Under the pieces are notes generated by a model, which was not told where the DNA came from, did not search any database, and worked only from the letters and a program-made list of their open reading frames with translations. From Maricaulis maris (GTDB lineage Bacteria > Pseudomonadota > Alphaproteobacteria > Caulobacterales > Maricaulaceae), in contig NZ_AP027270.1 in assembly GCF_036322705.1 (NCBI RefSeq), forward strand, positions 1,179,501-1,243,500: a stretch of DNA of 64,000 nt, written 5' to 3'. The position numbers were made by a program, and so were the translations under genes. Below, one piece after another: positions 62,911-64,000 of this stretch. The stretch's first letter is position 1; every line of letters begins with the position of its first letter.

Positions 62911-64000
62911 AACGCGTTTCCAGATCCGTAAATTTCGTCCGAGCGCCGTCGAACGCCATCTTTGCCGTCCCGATCGCACCGTGACGCTGCTTGCCGATGA
63001 TCACTTCGGCGAGCTTCTCGATGCGACGGAACTCTTCCTCCCAGGCGAGGTATTCCGGTGTGTCCTCGCGCGGTTTCTCGCGTTCCTTGTAATAGGCTTC
63101 ACGATAGACGAAGAGGACGACGTCGGCATCCTGCTCGATCGAGCCCGATTCCCGAAGGTCGGAGAGCTGCGGCTTCTTGTCCTCGCGGTTTTCCACCTGG
63201 CGCGAGAGCTGGGACAGGGCGATCACCGGTACCGACAATTCCTTGGCCAGGGCCTTGAGGTTCTGGGTGACCTCGGAGACCTCTTCCACGCGGCTTCCCC
63301 CCGAGCGGTTTTTCGAAGAGGTCACCAGCTGCAGATAGTCGACCACGATCAGATCAAGGCCATGCGTGCGCTTGAGACGGCGGGCGCGGGCGGCGAGGGC
63401 GGAGATAGGCAGGCCACCCGTGTCGTCGATATAGAGCGGCAGGCCCTGGATCTCGAGGCAGGCGTCGCGGATCTCCTCGTACTGGGTCGCGTCGATCGTG
63501 CCCTGGCGGATCATGTAGCCGGGAATGCCGGTGTAATCGGCGATCAGGCGGGTGGCGAGCTGTTCGGCTGACATTTCGAGCGAGTAGAAACCGACAACGC
63601 CGCCATTGATCGTCTTCTTGGTCCCGTCAGGCTGAATCTCGAACTGGTAGTTTCGCGCCACATCGAAGGCGATATTGGTGGCGAGCGCGGTTTTGCCCAT
63701 CGACGGGCGTCCGGCGAGGATGATCAGGTCAGACGGGTGCATGCCGCCCAGCTTTTCGTCGAGTGACTTGAGGCCCGAGGAAATACCCGACAGGCCGCCA
63801 TCGCGTTCATAGGCGGCCGCCGCGGTCTCGACGGATTCTGCGAGCGCCTGCTTGAAGGAGACAAAGCCGCGAGAGGCCGAGCCTTCTTCTGCCAGGTTGT
63901 AGAGCTGCTGCTCGATTTCCTGGATCAGCTCGCGCGCCTGAACCTCGACATCGGCGCTGGCGGCATTGGCGAGATCATTGCCGATCCGGATCAGCTCCCG
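62891..64000 (-). CDS. dnaB: Replicative DNA helicase DnaB, C-terminal part (cut by window edge)
   Basis: The frame is open from the window end to a TGA at 62891-62893, about 369 residues. The RecA-like motor has Walker A GRPSMGKTALA, LIVVDYLQLV (Walker B), ALSQLSRQVE and DLRESGSIEQDADVVLF. Upstream of the ATG at 63742 the frame continues with linker-helix sequence (ELIRIGNDLANAA; GFVSFKQALAESV), so that ATG is internal. It heads the dnaB-alr-radA-cvpA-purF run. Confidence 0.96.
   Translation of the reverse strand, partial: RELIRIGNDLANAASADVEVQARELIQEIEQQLYNLAEEGSASRGFVSFKQALAESVETAAAAYERDGGLSGISSGLKSLDEKLGGMHPSDLIILAGRPSMGKTALATNIAFDVARNYQFEIQPDGTKKTINGGVVGFYSLEMSAEQLATRLIADYTGIPGYMIRQGTIDATQYEEIRDACLEIQGLPLYIDDTGGLPISALAARARRLKRTHGLDLIVVDYLQLVTSSKNRSGGSRVEEVSEVTQNLKALAKELSVPVIALSQLSRQVENREDKKPQLSDLRESGSIEQDADVVLFVYREAYYKEREKPREDTPEYLAWEEEFRRIEKLAEVIIGKQRHGAIGTAKMAFDGARTKFTDLETRFDDTPS

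Overview
The window is a gene-dense, roughly 65% GC stretch of bacterial chromosome. The protein set, gene order (dnaB-alr-radA-cvpA-purF; yfgM-bamB-der; guaB...rsmB...guaA; ccoNOQP-GHIS) and look of the sequences suggest an alphaproteobacterium of the Maricaulales/Caulobacterales type (Maricaulis- or Hyphomonas-like). That assignment is from recognition, not from a search. I see no rRNA, tRNA, CRISPR array, transposase or prophage. Most of the window is housekeeping DNA with two or three accessory-looking patches.

Layout. 1-3.8 kb: the tail of a DUF5655-like gene, then ilvA behind what reads as a complete Ile/Thr/Val transcription attenuator (leader peptide 486-587, antiterminator, terminator 614-645). 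Next come a small transaldolase with a perfect 14-bp palindrome upstream, and a DUF2855 gene. 4-13.6 kb: the full cbb3 cytochrome oxidase locus, ccoNOQP (enzyme) followed by ccoGHIS and a TauE/SafE-family protein (assembly and copper supply). Two related dyad motifs lie ahead of ccoN, and ccoI contains a 10-G run. 13.7-20.7 kb: an alpha-2-macroglobulin-like lipoprotein coupled to pbpC, a presumed periplasmic defence and repair pair. 20.7-34.5 kb: metabolic and regulatory genes, including an isoaspartyl peptidase, LysR regulator, carbonic anhydrase, FAH-family enzyme, acyl-CoA synthetase, hspQ, ppx-rlmE, a lone ExbD, a membrane-anchored winged-helix/TPR regulator and a serine hydrolase.

34.7-43.8 kb: purine and ribosome genes (guaB, rsmB-like, guaA), interrupted on the opposite strand by two sulfotransferases, an acyltransferase-3 protein and a YceI lipoprotein, which looks like a surface-modification patch. 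44-48.5 kb: cold-shock protein, glutathione peroxidase, slyX, a membrane LytTR regulator and a secreted alpha/beta hydrolase. 48.6-52.9 kb: an AraC/GyrI regulator whose start codon lies inside a 12-bp inverted repeat, then two parallel three-gene modules (small membrane protein, ECF sigma factor, small membrane protein) separated by nnrU. This duplicated sigma system is the best candidate here for something poorly described. 52.9-64 kb: panB, the yfgM-bamB-der envelope/ribosome group, and the leftward dnaB-alr-radA-cvpA-purF-SDR operon, with dnaB cut by the window edge.

How the genes work together: the cco genes form one respiratory assembly line. A2M with PbpC, and YfgM with BamB, are envelope-maintenance pairs. 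guaB/guaA/purF supply purines. The accessory patches concern surface chemistry and signal-responsive transcription. Start codons were chosen from ribosome-binding sites, overlaps and family lengths, so many differ from the longest open frame.
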